Part shown: in pieces, positions 24,017-35,654 of the stretch
Position numbering within the stretch: the first letter of the stretch is position 1
How the letters are laid out: the number at the start of each line of letters is the position of its first letter
DNA from: Alligator mississippiensis
Taxonomy: Eukaryota > Chordata > Crocodylia > Alligatoridae
Reading direction: 5' to 3'
DNA: 64,000 nucleotides
Assembly (NCBI RefSeq): GCF_030867095.1
Contig: NC_081827.1
Span: 210,423,310 to 210,487,309 of the forward strand
Notes under the pieces: generated by a model
The model's database searches: none
The model's input: the letters and a program-made list of their open reading frames with translations, nothing else
Told to the model about the DNA's origin: nothing
Translations under genes and position numbers: made by a program

Positions 24017-26440
24017 TTACAGTTTTACCCTGTGTTATGTGGTTGAAGTTTTTTCCTAATGCACATGCTATCAAATTTTAAGACGGTAGGAATATTTGTG
24101 TTTCGCAGGCACTAATGAAGATTTAAGTTATAGAGAGGGCCTCAAAAAAGCAGACTGTGACCACTGTCAAACAAATTGCTTATGCACATGTTGAGTTCTA
24201 AGCACAAGAATAAGCCAATAGGCAAACATACACTTAAGTGCTTCAGTAGACAGGCCTCCTTGTAAAGGCCCCAATCCTGCAACCTGCTTTTGTGAAATAT
24301 TGAGCCCTCTCTACTACTATTAACTTTAATGGAAATTGAAAGCACTTTGCATCTATTGGACCGTAGATGAATAAATAGCTTGAATAATTAACAACTGAAC
24401 AGTAGTGATTGTTTTCACTATCCTAGCAGATACACAGTGAAGTCATTCATGCTAGTTTCTTCCTTGCTCTGCAGTTCATTGGCCCAACATTTATTGACAT
24501 ATGAGAGTGAAGTTAAATTGTAATTATGACCTCAGTGAGAAATCTAAATTAGACTTACTAAACCAGCCTAATTTTCTATTCCAAGCCACAAGCATTTTTC
24601 TTCATGTGCAAGACTGTATCCGATTTATTTTCCTAGAGCTGGTATATAATCTGGCTATATACTAACCTGGACTCTGACAAAGAACCTCTCTAGTGGTTCT
24701 CAAGCTCTGAGAATTTTATTTTATAGACTTAAAATAGGACATGCTATAAGAACTGTTTTTACAGCTCTCTGTCCTTCAATTTTCTTAGCAGGCAAACACT
24801 TTATGGAATCTATCTTTAATGGTTCAGAAAAACTCTGAGCCTGAGTTATTGAGTATTTCTTTTGAAAATTTTAAAGATCCTTGATCTGACTTTCTAATAC
24901 TCTTTATCCATAATTTATTTTTATAGATTCTAAATGCTCAACTTCTTTGCAAGTCTCTGAAAGTTTCAAGGCAGATATAAGCTCTAAAACCAAAACTGAA
25001 CTTCAGATTTAAGTTATTTTGAAGTGATCTCTTGGGATTTATTTATTTATTTTGTCATTCCCAATTCCCTATTTTTGTTATATTACATAATGAAGTTTAC
25101 ACACATTTAATTCAACCATTAACAGATTTTCTTCCAATGATATAATGTTCTCCATTCTGTGTTACTCTAAAATGTTGGAGATAATTACAGTCAGGTAAAT
25201 AATTTATTATGTTATTCTATTAAATATTTTTTATTTTAATTGTTGTAAATATGTTTTATAGTATAAAAGGGACACTTGTTGAATATAAGAGAGAATTTAT
25301 AAATCTAACTAAACAAATATATAAGCCTTGTATCATGCACAATAATCTTTCAGGGGCAGAATCCTAAGTGAGCTGTTTATAAAAAGTCCCGTCCCTCAAT
25401 GATGTTTTAAATCGGGCAGAAATGTTGCTTTTCAATTCATCTCTTGCAGTGCTCTCGGGATACCTGGGTCAAGAAGCAAAAGACTAAGAAATTTGAACCC
25501 AGATCTCTACTTTCAGTGAACAGTGTTTGTTTGTTTTTTAGTACAGTAAAACTGGTCCTGATGTTTCTTTTTCATTTAAGTTATTATTTTCAGAAGAGTC
25601 TAGGTTCTTGTTCACAGTTGCCTTGCAAGCCATAATCATCTCAGAAAGCTTTCGGAGATCATATTCACTAAAAAAGCCTAGCTACAAGGATGTCCTAAAT
25701 AACAGCTTCACATATTTTGACAAGGCCAATTTAGAGTGAAAGAACTGTTGTTTTCTTGCTGAAATCTTATTTTTTGGCCTATTCTTTGAAGGAAATAACA
25801 AAAAATGAACTGAGAAATAAAAATTGGAACTATATTTCAGATAAAATATTTTTAAGACACAATAATGAAAATTATTTAAACTAGGATCCTCAGTTTAGAC
25901 TGCTAAGGTTTTCTAAGGATAACAGTCGCACAGTCTTATGAAATTATAAAAAAAAAAAAAAAAAAGTTCTGGAGACATGAAACAGTCAAAAGTAGCATAT
26001 TAGTTACTTTAACATTTTTTCAGTATGGATTGGATACTAGCACCTTTTTTATTTAATTCTGTTCAGGAAAACTGTCAGTCATAGTGCCTTTTATTGCCAG
26101 TTGGCTATCATCAGTCTGTTTACATGCTAAAATTATAAACCTGTTACTAAGGATTGATAGCAAACTTCCTTATCCTAGTAACTATGTCTGTAACCCCAAA
26201 TTTGCACAATATGTTATATCATGCCTCTATATTATCAGTACTTTCCCCTGAATCTATTCACCTTCCTTAGGACAAAGTAGTATCTCAGAGTGAATTGTTC
26301 ATCTCCCACATAAAGATTGAATAGATGGGTTTTTGTCTTCAGGATTTTGCCTGGGTTCTGGGAGAGGAATCATCTTCCTCTACCAAGAGCAACTATTCAA
26401 GAAGTGAAAACAAAGTATTTATGTTTGTATAATTATACGG
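24017..26440. other. AT-rich stretch, no gene seen
   Basis: No gene or named element. A run of about 20 A lies near 25948. Much of this looks like unique intergenic DNA. Confidence 0.6.
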
Positions 26441-26799
26441 TAACTATTCAATTGCCCATCAAGAATGACAGGGGAGTAAGGCCTTGGAATGGAGTGCCGC
26501 CATCTAATGCCCCACACTGCCGCTCTTCTGCCTCTTGCAGGGAGCGGGGTGGGGGAAGCCAAGGCCAGCACTGCTGGCCCCTGCTCCCCAACCCCTGCCC
26601 AGTCCTCAGCTTCGCTTGCAGGGAGTGGGGTGGGGGCACTGGCCTCAGCTCCCTCACCCTCTGTTTGGTCCTCAGCACAGCTTCAGAATTGTGGCAGTGC
26701 TCCCTCACACTTAGAGCACTCTGATTGGCTGTTTCCGTCAGCCAGTCAGAGAGTGAATAAAACGTTACAGACAGACGTAGGCTTTTATCGTATCAGAAT
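26441..26799. mobile_element. Dispersed repeat, family A copy 1
   Basis: Starts TAACTATTCAATTGCCCATC, then AAGAATGACA, has a GC-rich middle, and ends acagacagac...cttttatcgtatcagaat. The copy at 45035-45336 has the same order: TAACTAGTGAACTGCCCATC, AAGAATGACA, GC-rich middle, acagacagacag, ttttatcgtataagaat. The shared ends with differing middles point to a mobile family. I see no long terminal repeats and no transposase. Class unknown. Confidence 0.65.
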
Positions 26800-27109
26800 T
26801 ATGATAATTTTAAACTTAGAACTAACATAGCACAGCCTGCTACCAGCCCACAGTGTAGGCTACCTTGCTGGTGGATCTGTGAACTTTGCATATTCATTGC
26901 ACATGCCTCTTCCTCACTCAGTTCATGGCAACATAGACTCTGCAGTGGGTAAATAGGACTGTAGTTTGTTCTATTTAAAATTCTCACTCTGTGTCCATCA
27001 CTGTGATATCTGACTCCATGTTTTTAATTCTAGGTCTGTCACAAACTTGCTACATGGTCTAGGGAAAATCATTCACCTCTGTCCCCACAGTGTCCTCCTC
27101 CGGCAGGCC
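26800..27109. other. No gene; possible old SINE debris
   Basis: Around 27050-27090 the stretch catggtctagggaaaatcat then tcacctctgtcc resembles the conserved part of MIR-type SINEs (GTGACCTTGGGCAAGTCACTTCACCTCT). Only a short match. Confidence 0.35.
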
Positions 27110-27195
27110 TGCAGGGTGGCATCTTGGAGACTAACTGGTGTAGAGAGGCATGGGCTTTCATAGGTGACAACCTATGTCACAGCATCTAACAAAGT
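27110..27195 (-). mobile_element. Fragment of a reptilian repeat with a decayed hammerhead-like core
   Basis: On the minus strand, a stem (ATAGG..CCTAT) is followed by GAAA and a tiny closing stem (GCCCATGC), then CTC and TTAGTCTCCAAG. This layout is that of the minimal type I hammerhead ribozymes known from Penelope-like elements, but the CTGATGA box is degraded to CTGTGAC. I infer an old fragment; the retroelement body is absent. Confidence 0.35.
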
Positions 27196-29034
27196 AGGTA
27201 GTTGCCGACAAAAGTTCATGCCCCTTGAACCACCTGGCCCTGCCTTCTGCTTGACTTCCGATGGACAGAGCTAAGCACCTCTCGGTTTCTTCCTCTGTCC
27301 AGTTAGAGGGAAAATATTTGTATTTGAGGTTATGCCTATTTAAAGCATATTTGTTTCTGTCAAGCTGTACTTTTTTAAAACGGTTTGGTTTTATAATATT
27401 ACAGTTAAGGAAAACCATCCTGAGCCATTGCTGCATACTATTACACAGGGTTGCTGTCCTCCCATGGATCCTGCTCTGGCTTATTCCACAGACTGCTGGA
27501 AGCTGGGTTGTTCCTCAGAGAAAAGACTTTACACAACCTGTGAAAAAGCAAAACATCACAGATTTTGTTACCTGTAATCAAAAGCAGCAAGTCATACTCA
27601 CACTCAGCACAGGAAGACTTGATAACCTCCAGGAGATGCTTATACTTTTAGGTGGGGTTTTCGCTCTGTTTTTCCTCTTTATCTACTTTGTTCCCAGTTG
27701 CTGCTTTTGCTCCATCCCATTTCTTTGCTTCATTTCACTCCCTGACACTGTCTTCAGAGACTTTCACCTGATTGCTATTAACGTTCCCTCACTCCCTGTT
27801 TCCTCCTCCTCATGGGGAGTCCTGCTGTCACTTGCACTTTCCTGAGAGCTTTCTTTTGGTGACCAACTGCCAAGGAACCTGTGGATTCCAACATTTCTGA
27901 GCCTTCTTTGTTACCGAGTGAGTACCCAAACTCTGCCCCATCAGATAGCAGGCAATAAGAAAAGATCACCCCCTCCGGTGTCCTAGAGAGTTTGAAGGGA
28001 AACTGTTTTAATTTGGACTGGAACTTCTGAGATTGATAGTAGGTTTTGCTGTCTGGCTGTGAGACAGTTGATAGGGAAAGACATCCAGATCTGTTCCTGT
28101 CACTCCTATCTTACATTCCTCTCAATATCAACATCCTGAGGTTACTGTTTTCTAATGTGTGGAAAATGATTACTTGCAGCAGCTGCAAATAAATGATCTA
28201 CATTTATTTTTAAATTTAGACAAAATGATAGGATTTGTGTATCACATGTTGCATATCACTTATTTTTTGTAACATGACATTTTAATTCACTTGGCCAGGA
28301 GAAATAAAGTGAACTTTAATAATATTTCATCTAAATATTTTCCCCCCTACATACCTAAAACTGGTTTATATATGTTACTGTTTTATTTGTTTCTTAGTTT
28401 GTAAGCTGACTCTGAATTTGGTATATATTAGCTATAGCTTTTTTCTGGTGGAAGCTTTGTTGCTATACAGCCAGTAAATTTCTGTTACATTCGTTTTTTA
28501 AAAATCCTTTTCGGTAATTATAGATAAATGTAATTGCAATGTGTTTGAGTAATGAGATTCACACCAATACTAGAGATATCCTGTACAGTATTGGTCAATA
28601 AATAGAGATGGTTTCAGAATAATTAGTTAATTTTTCAGTGATGATAAAGATGATCTGGGTATGACACAGTATACATTCTTGTTATCAGTCCAAGTGAGCT
28701 CTTTCATGGTCCAGCTGGGTCAAATTTTCTGATGATTCCTAGAAAGCAATATTGGCACCCTTGAGAGCTTTAGCTACCATTCTGGTGTGTCAAGTCACTT
28801 CCAGCCAGCTTGTGGACTTAATTTTTAGAAGTCTGCTATAGAGTTCATTGTGAGTGAAGCTCTGCATGTTTTACGTCTTCTCTGCATCACTGCAAAATAA
28901 AACGAGATATAAATAAACTTGAGATGCTAACCAGAATTAAAATGCAAGTTACTTTGTTTTCTCTGCTATTTAACCTGGATTAACAAATTTGGGTTAGAAC
29001 ATCTGAACCATGAAGGCAGAATATTTGCTGGAAA
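27196..29034. other. No supported gene
   Basis: A 195-codon open frame (27261-27845) exists but has no motif, homologue that I recognise, or codon bias. The rest is AT-rich without features. Confidence 0.5.
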
Positions 29035-29975
29035 TGTGGGTATGACAAAGGAAAATTCCGTATTTGAGATGGAACCAAAGTTCAAAGAGCTTAATATACT
29101 GCAACTGGGAAGGGGGCAAGAATCAGATAATCTCTATTCAGGGTTACTGAAAGAACTAGCACATGAAGGTCTGGCAGCAAGGAATACTGTTAAACCTATC
29201 AAGTCAGGGATGGTACAATATGACTGGAAAACAGCAAATGTAATACCTGGGTTTAAGAAGCGGGGTGGGGGAAGTGATCTGGGAACTGCAAGCCTGTTAG
29301 TTGGACCCTGACTACTTAAACACATTTGAAAGGAACAAATAAATAAATTAAGGTAAGTAGAAAACAGGATACAATGCAACATGAGTTTACCAAAGGTAGA
29401 TCATGGAAGATCAATCTGATGACTCTTTGATATAAAAATAGATCAGGAAAATACAGTAGATCTAACTTGTCTGGACTTCAGTAAAGCATTTGATATAGTA
29501 GCTTATGTGAAATTATTAATTCAACTGGAGAAGATGGGAATTAGCACAATAATTGGTGGGTAGGAACTGGTTAAAGAGTAAACAACTGATTGTATTGAGA
29601 GGGGAAAAACTGGGCTGGAGGAATAGTATTAGGAATACTGCTTGAAGATGTAACTTGTTTTATATTAGTGATGCTGGCACAAAAAAGTAGAAGCGTACTA
29701 ACTGAAGTTGGGAAGCATTACCAATAGAGAAGAATTTGCATGTGCGAAGTTTGTTAAATCAAAATATCAGACTGTTGTAGTAAAAATGACAGAAAATGTT
29801 ATAGTACAAAAAACAAGGGCATGTACTTAAAAGCTAATAACAAAAAATATTGCTATAAACTTGGAGGGTATCATTTGTAACTGACAGAGGGAGAAAGGTC
29901 AGAATGTATTAATTGATTGCAGAATGGCAAAGAGCCACTAATGCGATGCATCTGTGAAAAAGGCAAATGCACTAA
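29035..29975 (+). mobile_element. Very decayed CR1 LINE fragment
   Basis: Weak but ordered CR1 ORF2 similarity on the plus strand: YDWKTANVIPGFKK near 29217 (CR1 W..ANVVPIFKKG), then LDFSKAFDIV near 29470 (CR1 LDFRKAFDTV) in another frame. Many stops and shifts. Clearly the oldest CR1 in the window. Confidence 0.75.
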
Positions 29976-29977
29976 AA

Positions 29978-30260
29978 CAGTGGTGCCAAAACTTCTGGCC
30001 CCTTGGACTGGGTGAGTGCCATGTGGTCAGTCTACAGGCTGCATCCTATACGTGGTTGGCACAGGAGATTGGTCAGTGGCTGCACGCCAGTCTGACCTCG
30101 TGCACTACATTTGGGAAATCAAAGTGATATTTCAAGTCTTGCTGAAACATAGATTAAGATACAATCTATATGTTTCAACAAGACTTGAAGTATCTTCATA
30201 CAAAGCTTAATAGTGGGACTCCCTCTTCCAGTCAAATTCACCAAATCTCTCTCCTTTCCC
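29978..30260. mobile_element. Probable hAT-like MITE carrying a hairpin
   Basis: The left end CAGTGGTGCCAAAACTTCTG resembles common hAT termini. The right end is not clear. Inside, 30126-30194 forms a long hairpin: GATATTTCAAGTCTTGCTG pairs with CAACAAGACTTGAAGTATC and AAACATAGATT with AATCTATATGTTT, around a 7-base loop. Confidence 0.45.
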
Positions 30261-31092
30261 AAGGATCCTAAAGCCTTTTATAAATGATGTGAAAACAAAA
30301 CCATGAGATAAAACAGGCTGCACGGCTAATGGGCAGCGCTCTGCCAGCCTTCATAATGGGTGGTAAAAAAAATGAAGAAAAGCAGCATTTGGCCAGGACT
30401 GAAGGTTTTCAATGTTGTTGTTTATGAAGCAGATGTGAAGAGCAGTCAGGACCATAGGGCTTTTTTTTTTTTTTTTTTAAATGTTGTTTTCCAGACTGTT
30501 AGAGAAGAGGCCTTCATGTCCCCCACTGTGCACCAGCTCAGGACTCCTGCTGGGAAAGCAGCAGCCATAGGTGGGAGGCCGCCTGGGCCGGAGCGCAAGC
30601 AGCCACGCAGTTACGAGGCAGTAACTGCCAACGCGAAGGACCGGGGGTGTCTGTGACCGGTGTAAGTGAGCAGGGGTCACCAGCACCGGGACTTCTGCCA
30701 GCTCCAGCCCGGGAAAATCTCAAACGACGCTGCTGAGCCCCACGCCTTACCAGTGGCCGGGTCACGACCTCCGCAGACGCGCGGTGCTGGCGCTGTAGTG
30801 CCCCCGGCGTTGGGGGAGGGGCAAGCCCCGCCTCAGCGCTCCGCGTGACCTTTCCCCTCTGGGCGGCCCCGGCCAATGGGAGGCCGCGGGCTCCGCCTGT
30901 TCCGCCGGCCGCCGTGCGGGAAGCGCGGCCGCGTGCGAGGGGCCCGTGCTAGTGCCAGCGCCTCCCCCGCCTCCCCGCAAGGTGAGCGCGCCCGCCGCGG
31001 TCCCCGGAGGGGGCGGGAGCCACCACCTCAACGGGGCGGGGGAGAGAGGTCCTCTGCCGCCGAGCAGGCCTCAGGCAGCGCCGGTTGCACCG

Positions 31093-31122
31093 CCGGGGCC
31101 GGGGCCGGGGCCGGGGCCGGGG
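31093..31122 (+). repeat. (CCGGGG)5 hexanucleotide repeat
   Basis: Five uninterrupted CCGGGG units (GGGGCC in the other register) inside the OLA1 CpG island, between the two candidate 5' splice donors. The G-runs could form a quadruplex on the plus strand or its RNA. Confidence 0.95.
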
Positions 31123-31281
31123 CGGTGCCGGGGCGCGGTGGCGCCTTGCTCTTCGGGCCCAGGGCGCAGCCATCTGCGCTCCGGCCGGGGGGCGGCGGCT
31201 ATCTTTAGCTGAGCCGGCCCGGAGCCCTGCGGCAGCGCGGGGGGGAGGGAAGGAGGGGGCCATGCACCCGGCGGGGCAGCC

Positions 31282-31296
31282 ATGGCGTCCAGGAAG
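31282..31296 (+). other. OLA1: Possible upstream OLA1 start exon (MASRK)
   Basis: ATGGCGTCCAGGAAG in a strong Kozak setting (GCAGCCATGG) ends exactly at a GTACCG donor candidate. Splicing to the acceptor at 31376 removes 80 nt and joins five codons in frame ahead of the usual start, giving MASRK-MPPKKGG. The usual OLA1 start is the MPPKKGG methionine, so this would be an N-terminal extension. The donor is weak and the intron short; the segment could equally be 5' UTR or intron. Confidence 0.3.
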
Positions 31297-31376
31297 GTAC
31301 CGGCGGCGCCCGGGCGGGAGGGCTGGGGGAGTCCGCGCCCCGGAGCCGCTCAGCATGTCGCGCTCTGCCCTTGCAG

Positions 31377-31477
31377 ATGCCCCCGAAGAAGGGAGGGGAC
31401 GAGGCCAAGCCGCACCCCATCATCGGCAGGTTCGGGACGTCCCTGAAAGTCGGCATCGTCGGGCTGCCCAACGTCGG
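31377..31477 (+). CDS. OLA1: OLA1 coding exon 1 (residues 1-34)
   Basis: Encodes [19 protein letters not shown] and [15 protein letters not shown], which matches the start of vertebrate OLA1 almost residue for residue. OLA1 is a cytosolic ATPase of the Obg family, YchF subfamily. It prefers ATP to GTP and is linked to translation-initiation control through eIF2, stress responses and BRCA1/BARD1 at centrosomes. This exon gives the first strand and the start of the P-loop (GLPNVG, completed by KST in the next exon). The acceptor CCCTTGCAG abuts the ATG, so an upstream non-coding or mini-coding exon must exist. The donor is GG/GTAGGT, phase 2. There are no premature stops. Identity is firm. Confidence 0.97.
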
Positions 31478-31990
31478 GTAGGTGCCCGGGGCTGGAGCTC
31501 CCCGCAGGGGCGGCCGCCGAGCTGCCGTTTGTCCAGCGGGGTCGGGGCAGGGCCCTCCCGTCGCCCCCAGGCATGTTCTAGCAGCTGCGGGGGGGACGGG
31601 GCAGGGAGCTGTAGGGAGTGAAACTAGACAGGTCGGGCTCCGGTCGCCCACAGGCAGCTGCCCTGCACCTTGGCTGGAGCAGGAGGGTGCTCGAAAGTGA
31701 GTGCTGGTACTTGAGAGCACTGCTGATGCGTGTACAGGTGGAAGTGGTCTGGGAGTGAAGGAGGGGACTGTGTTTCTCTTTCATAGGGCTCCCTTGACAG
31801 TGCGAACGCCAGCATGAGGGACTCCAGGAGCCTCATGGAAGCCTCTTAAAAATGACAGGGAAGAGAAAACTAGAATCTACTCTATAAGGAGCAGTCCTGT
31901 GCCATGGAGTGTATTATGTGGCAGTATCAGCTCTTGACTATGTTTTAACTGCCAAGGTGTATGTGTCGTCATACAACGAAGAGGAATAGC

Positions 31991-32483
31991 TAGGGTGACC
32001 ATAAGGGCAGAGCTGACCCTAGCGGGGGTCTGGGCCTGGGGCAAATCAGCCTGTGTGGGGCCGCCTTAACACTGTGCGGGGCTGTGGTACCCCCAGGGGA
32101 GGGGGCATCTGCTTCTCTGGTGCAGGGCTAAACTGCCAGCTCCAGGCAGGCCCTGCAGGAGGGGCCATGGCCTCTCTGGGGATCCAGCTCTGCGGGGCCC
32201 TTCCGAAGTGTGGGGCCTGGTGTGGTTGCCCCGATTCGCTGTATCCTAGGGACAGCTCTCCTTAAGGAAATCTGAGACATGTGGAGCACTTCCCCCACCA
32301 CCCGCAAGTCAGCGCAGTTCAGCAGGGAGCTGCTTCGCACACCATGCTGCTCCACCTCCCTGCTGAACCATACCCTATGCATCTGCAATTCTGGGAATAC
32401 TGTTTAAATTTTGACCAACTGTCCGGGGCCAGCCTACGAAATCCAGGACTATCCTGGCCAAGCTAGGATGTATGGTCACCCTA
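31991..32483. mobile_element. MITE with TAGGGTGACCATA termini
   Basis: The left end is TAGGGTGACCATAAG; the right end in reverse complement is TAGGGTGACCATACATCC. The terminal 13 bases match exactly (TAGGGTGACCATA), so TA flanks GGGTGACC...GGTCACCC on both sides. The inside is GC-rich and non-coding. The type of target duplication (TA or longer) cannot be settled. Confidence 0.8.
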
Positions 32484-33953
32484 GGCTGTGTAGACAGACC
32501 TTTTTGACACACATTGGGAACATGAGCCTTATGCCCACAGAGCGACAGGCCATGTAGACAGGAAAGGGCTAATAATACTGCAGTTGTCATAAGCACTGAA
32601 AATGTACCCTCCCCTTGGTAAAGCTTTCTGAGATGTCTGAGTGAAAAATACTATGCAAGTTTTATTATTTAAGAGAATCACTATAGAAAGTATAATAATA
32701 GTTTCTTTTTTGTGTACTTTTTGTAAATCATTGTGTTCTTCAGAGAAGGTTAAGCGTAAGATTGTTAATTAAGGGTGACATTAACTAGTAAATGCTTGCA
32801 TGAAGCTATCAGTATGTACTTTGTAGTCATGCTAATTTAGAAAAAATCCTCTTTGGCTCTTAAACAATACAAATAGGACAACATCTTTTATTGGTGTAAT
32901 ATGAATGTAGTCTCTTCTCATACTGTTCTTCTAAGTGCTCCTTAAGTTTGAAAGTAAACTTTTTAATATACACTCACAATTCTTAGAATATGAGTAACAA
33001 ATCTGACAAAGCAGAATTGAGAAAATAAAAGGTTTTTTTTCTTTGCTTAGGATAATTTTTTTTCTGTTCGTCTTCTAGTTTAGAAGCAATTTTTGGGCAT
33101 GTCTGAGAATAGCAGTGCCAAAAATACTGACAGTACTCATGCCTCTTCTTTTGCTGTCTTTCTGGGTTTATCATTGTCCTGTTCATAGGGTTGTTGGGCT
33201 CAAGACAAAGTTTTGTGTTGGATTAAATAAGAAAGCGTGTTAAGTACACTGAGTAAGCAAACTGAAAAAAGAATAATATTGTAGGTCACAAATAATAGCA
33301 GGTTTGTTGTTCTTTGAAAACAGTATTTTTGAAGTGGATGGGCATCTTCCAATAAAAAAGGTATGATGCATACAGCAACAAAGTTAACTTGTATCTAATT
33401 GTATTGTACAACTAACACTCCATCACATTCAGAAACAACGATTTATTTATTTTTTGATGGTGGGGTTTTTCACAACCAACGACAGATAGCTTGGAATCTT
33501 TAGCATTAGAAATGCAGTAGTAGCATAAGGACCATTAGACCACGTCTTATCTATACTGACCCAGTGTGTTGTTAGCAAGTGCTGTACTGAGATGTGCTGC
33601 TCCTGTGTTAAGTGCAGAAGTAGTGTAGCCAGCTCAGTGAAGTGCTAGGTACACAACAATAAGCTTTGCCTCTCAGAACTTATGGAACATTGACAGTACC
33701 ATGTTAAACTGGCTATAGTATTGTGTACTGTTTGTTTGGTATGCATATAATTTGCTTACCTTACCCCATCCCAATTTATGGCCTGTTGCATGCATACCAA
33801 CAAACCTGTTATCCGTGTATCAGGTAAGTGTATAAAACATTGGTATATGCCTACCATCTCTCAGTTCCACTGTTGGCTTCTTAAATTAATTGTGCTGTGG
33901 TTAACCATATACTAACCGTAATGTCTACTTCGTAACTCATACTCCTTTTAACT

Positions 33954-34155
33954 TGGTGTTTCTCATACTTTTGATACCTGGGGCACACTATTTTCCCAGA
34001 CTTAAAATTTGGTGGTTTATTTCACTTGGTGGTCTGTAGGCCTGATCCTACCATGTGGAGCTAGTGCAATGCCAGCATAGCAAGGGCCGCATCCAGCCCT
34101 CTTTTTTTGCAACACACTTTCACCAGTCTTGCAGCACATTCTTCGGAAATCGCTG
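33954..34155. mobile_element. Short hAT MITE
   Basis: 202 bp from TGGTGTTTCTCATACTTTTG to, in reverse complement, CAGCGATTTCCGAAGAATG, which fits YARNG-like hAT termini. The perfect 8-bp target duplication ttttaact flanks it at 33946-33953 and 34156-34163. Confidence 0.85.
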
Positions 34156-35186
34156 TTTTAACTGAAACGCAATCAGTGAAGGAGGCAGCTGTCAAAAAGC
34201 TGCTACTAGGTACCTTGAAAATTAAGGAAGCCAAGTCAGTTTCATGGGTGGTATTTTTGTCTCTTGTGCTTTTTCAAGCTGACTAGCTTCCCTCATTTTC
34301 AAGGCTTCTAATAGCTTCAGATTTACTATAAGAAGACTTGAAAATGAAGAGAGCTGGGCAGGTTTGGGGTTGAAAGTGCTGTGTATTAACTTGCTTAAAC
34401 AATACATTTATTCAGCCTTTTTTCAGTCCCAGAAGTATATACTTAAGAAGAGTACACTCTGCTTCTGGTTTCTTACGTAATGTGTGTGGAGTGGGCAGGA
34501 TGTATACCTGTATAGTACTCCCTAGTACTAAACTGTGGAGCACTGTGTCAATATTTAGAAAATGCTGAGCTTGCCCCAGACTTTTTGGGAACCCTTCCTA
34601 TCTCCTTACTGTTTTTTGAATTGGATGTTTGGAGGGGACTCACGGTATTTAAACAAATACCAAACTGATCAATAGATAGATATTCTGTTATCAGGCCTGA
34701 GCTAAAATATACTATTTGATTGTTTTCTGATGCAACCAGTGAGAGGCTTATGAGTGGTTAGTGTGCGTAGTGAGGGAAGGTTGGTTAAGATGCTGTCCAG
34801 TTTTTTTAAACAATTCTAAAATTAATCTTGTACATATACTAATTTTTTATCTTTAATGTCCTGAAACCATTGCTTGTTTCTTATCTTCATTACTTTCTTT
34901 TCTTTTCTTTTTTCTTCCATTTTTTCCCCTTTCGTTCTTCTTGTTATTTAATAGTACTTCACAGCAATATTTATACTTGAAATCTAAAAAATTTCAAGGT
35001 AGGTAAGGAGCAAGGTAACTTGTTGCTTTGTTGCCCATTGCTAATAAGCTGTTTTGTCAGTGTGGAATGACTTCATTTAAATAAGAAAATAGATGAAACC
35101 TGCCAAACATGAAAACTGATTTTACACTTTAGGAAAAAGGCATAGTTTTGCAACAAATGTTTCTGTGTTCTGCTTTTTGTTTACTC

Positions 35187-35654
35187 CAGAGGTGTCAGAC
35201 ATGGTCTGCAGACCCAGATTTGGTCTGCCAGGTTACCAGGAGGCCACTGGAAGTTAGGGGGCATAGCTGGGAGAAGTGAACTGATGTATAATCCAGGGCC
35301 TCTGAGCCCTGGAGGATGTGGATGTTGGTGGTAGGAGGACAAGTGAGGGCTGATACAGCCCTGATTGCCCTTTGACCACTTCTCTCATCACCACTGCTGT
35401 AACCCCAGCTCTTCTGCCACTGATTCTGTTGCTACTCCATGCTGGAGTCAAGCTATCACTGTGACACAGGTTATATGACAGCAGCAGCAGTCCTGGCTCT
35501 GGCAAAGGGCATGTGTGCAGAACCAGAGCTGTGCTGTGCCCTGTGCTGAAACCAAAGCTGCCACTGCTGCTGTGTGCTGCTGGCTAGGTTTGGCCCAGAA
35601 GGAGCTCTGTGGTCCAGATCTGACCCAGCAGGTAAGGAGAACTTGATACCCCTG
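35187..35654. mobile_element. hAT MITE
   Basis: 468 bp with inverted ends CAGAGGTGTCAGACATGGTC and CAGGGGTATCAAGTTCTCC (reverse complement). Arm similarity continues (CAGATTTGGTC against CAGATCTGGACC). Flanking 8-mers gtttactc and gtgtactg agree at 6 of 8 positions, so probably an aged target duplication. Confidence 0.8.

Larger units (their letters stand above)
30540..31610 (+). promoter_or_regulatory. OLA1: CpG island and promoter of OLA1
   Basis: About 1 kb of very GC- and CpG-rich DNA in an AT-rich setting, ending in OLA1 coding exon 1. It contains a CCAAT box in GGCCAATGGGAGG (30871-30883), GC boxes such as GGGGGCGGG near 31009, and no obvious TATA box, as expected for a housekeeping gene. 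The transcription start is not identifiable by eye. Two splice-donor candidates for a 5' exon exist: AAG/GTGAGC (intron from 30982) and AAG/GTACCG (intron from 31297). Confidence 0.85.

Noticed and set aside
30949-31720. Long minus-strand and plus-strand open frames (up to 178 codons) over the CpG island
   Set aside because: GC-rich sequence lacks stops by composition. The true frame here is fixed by the OLA1 exon and its splice sites.
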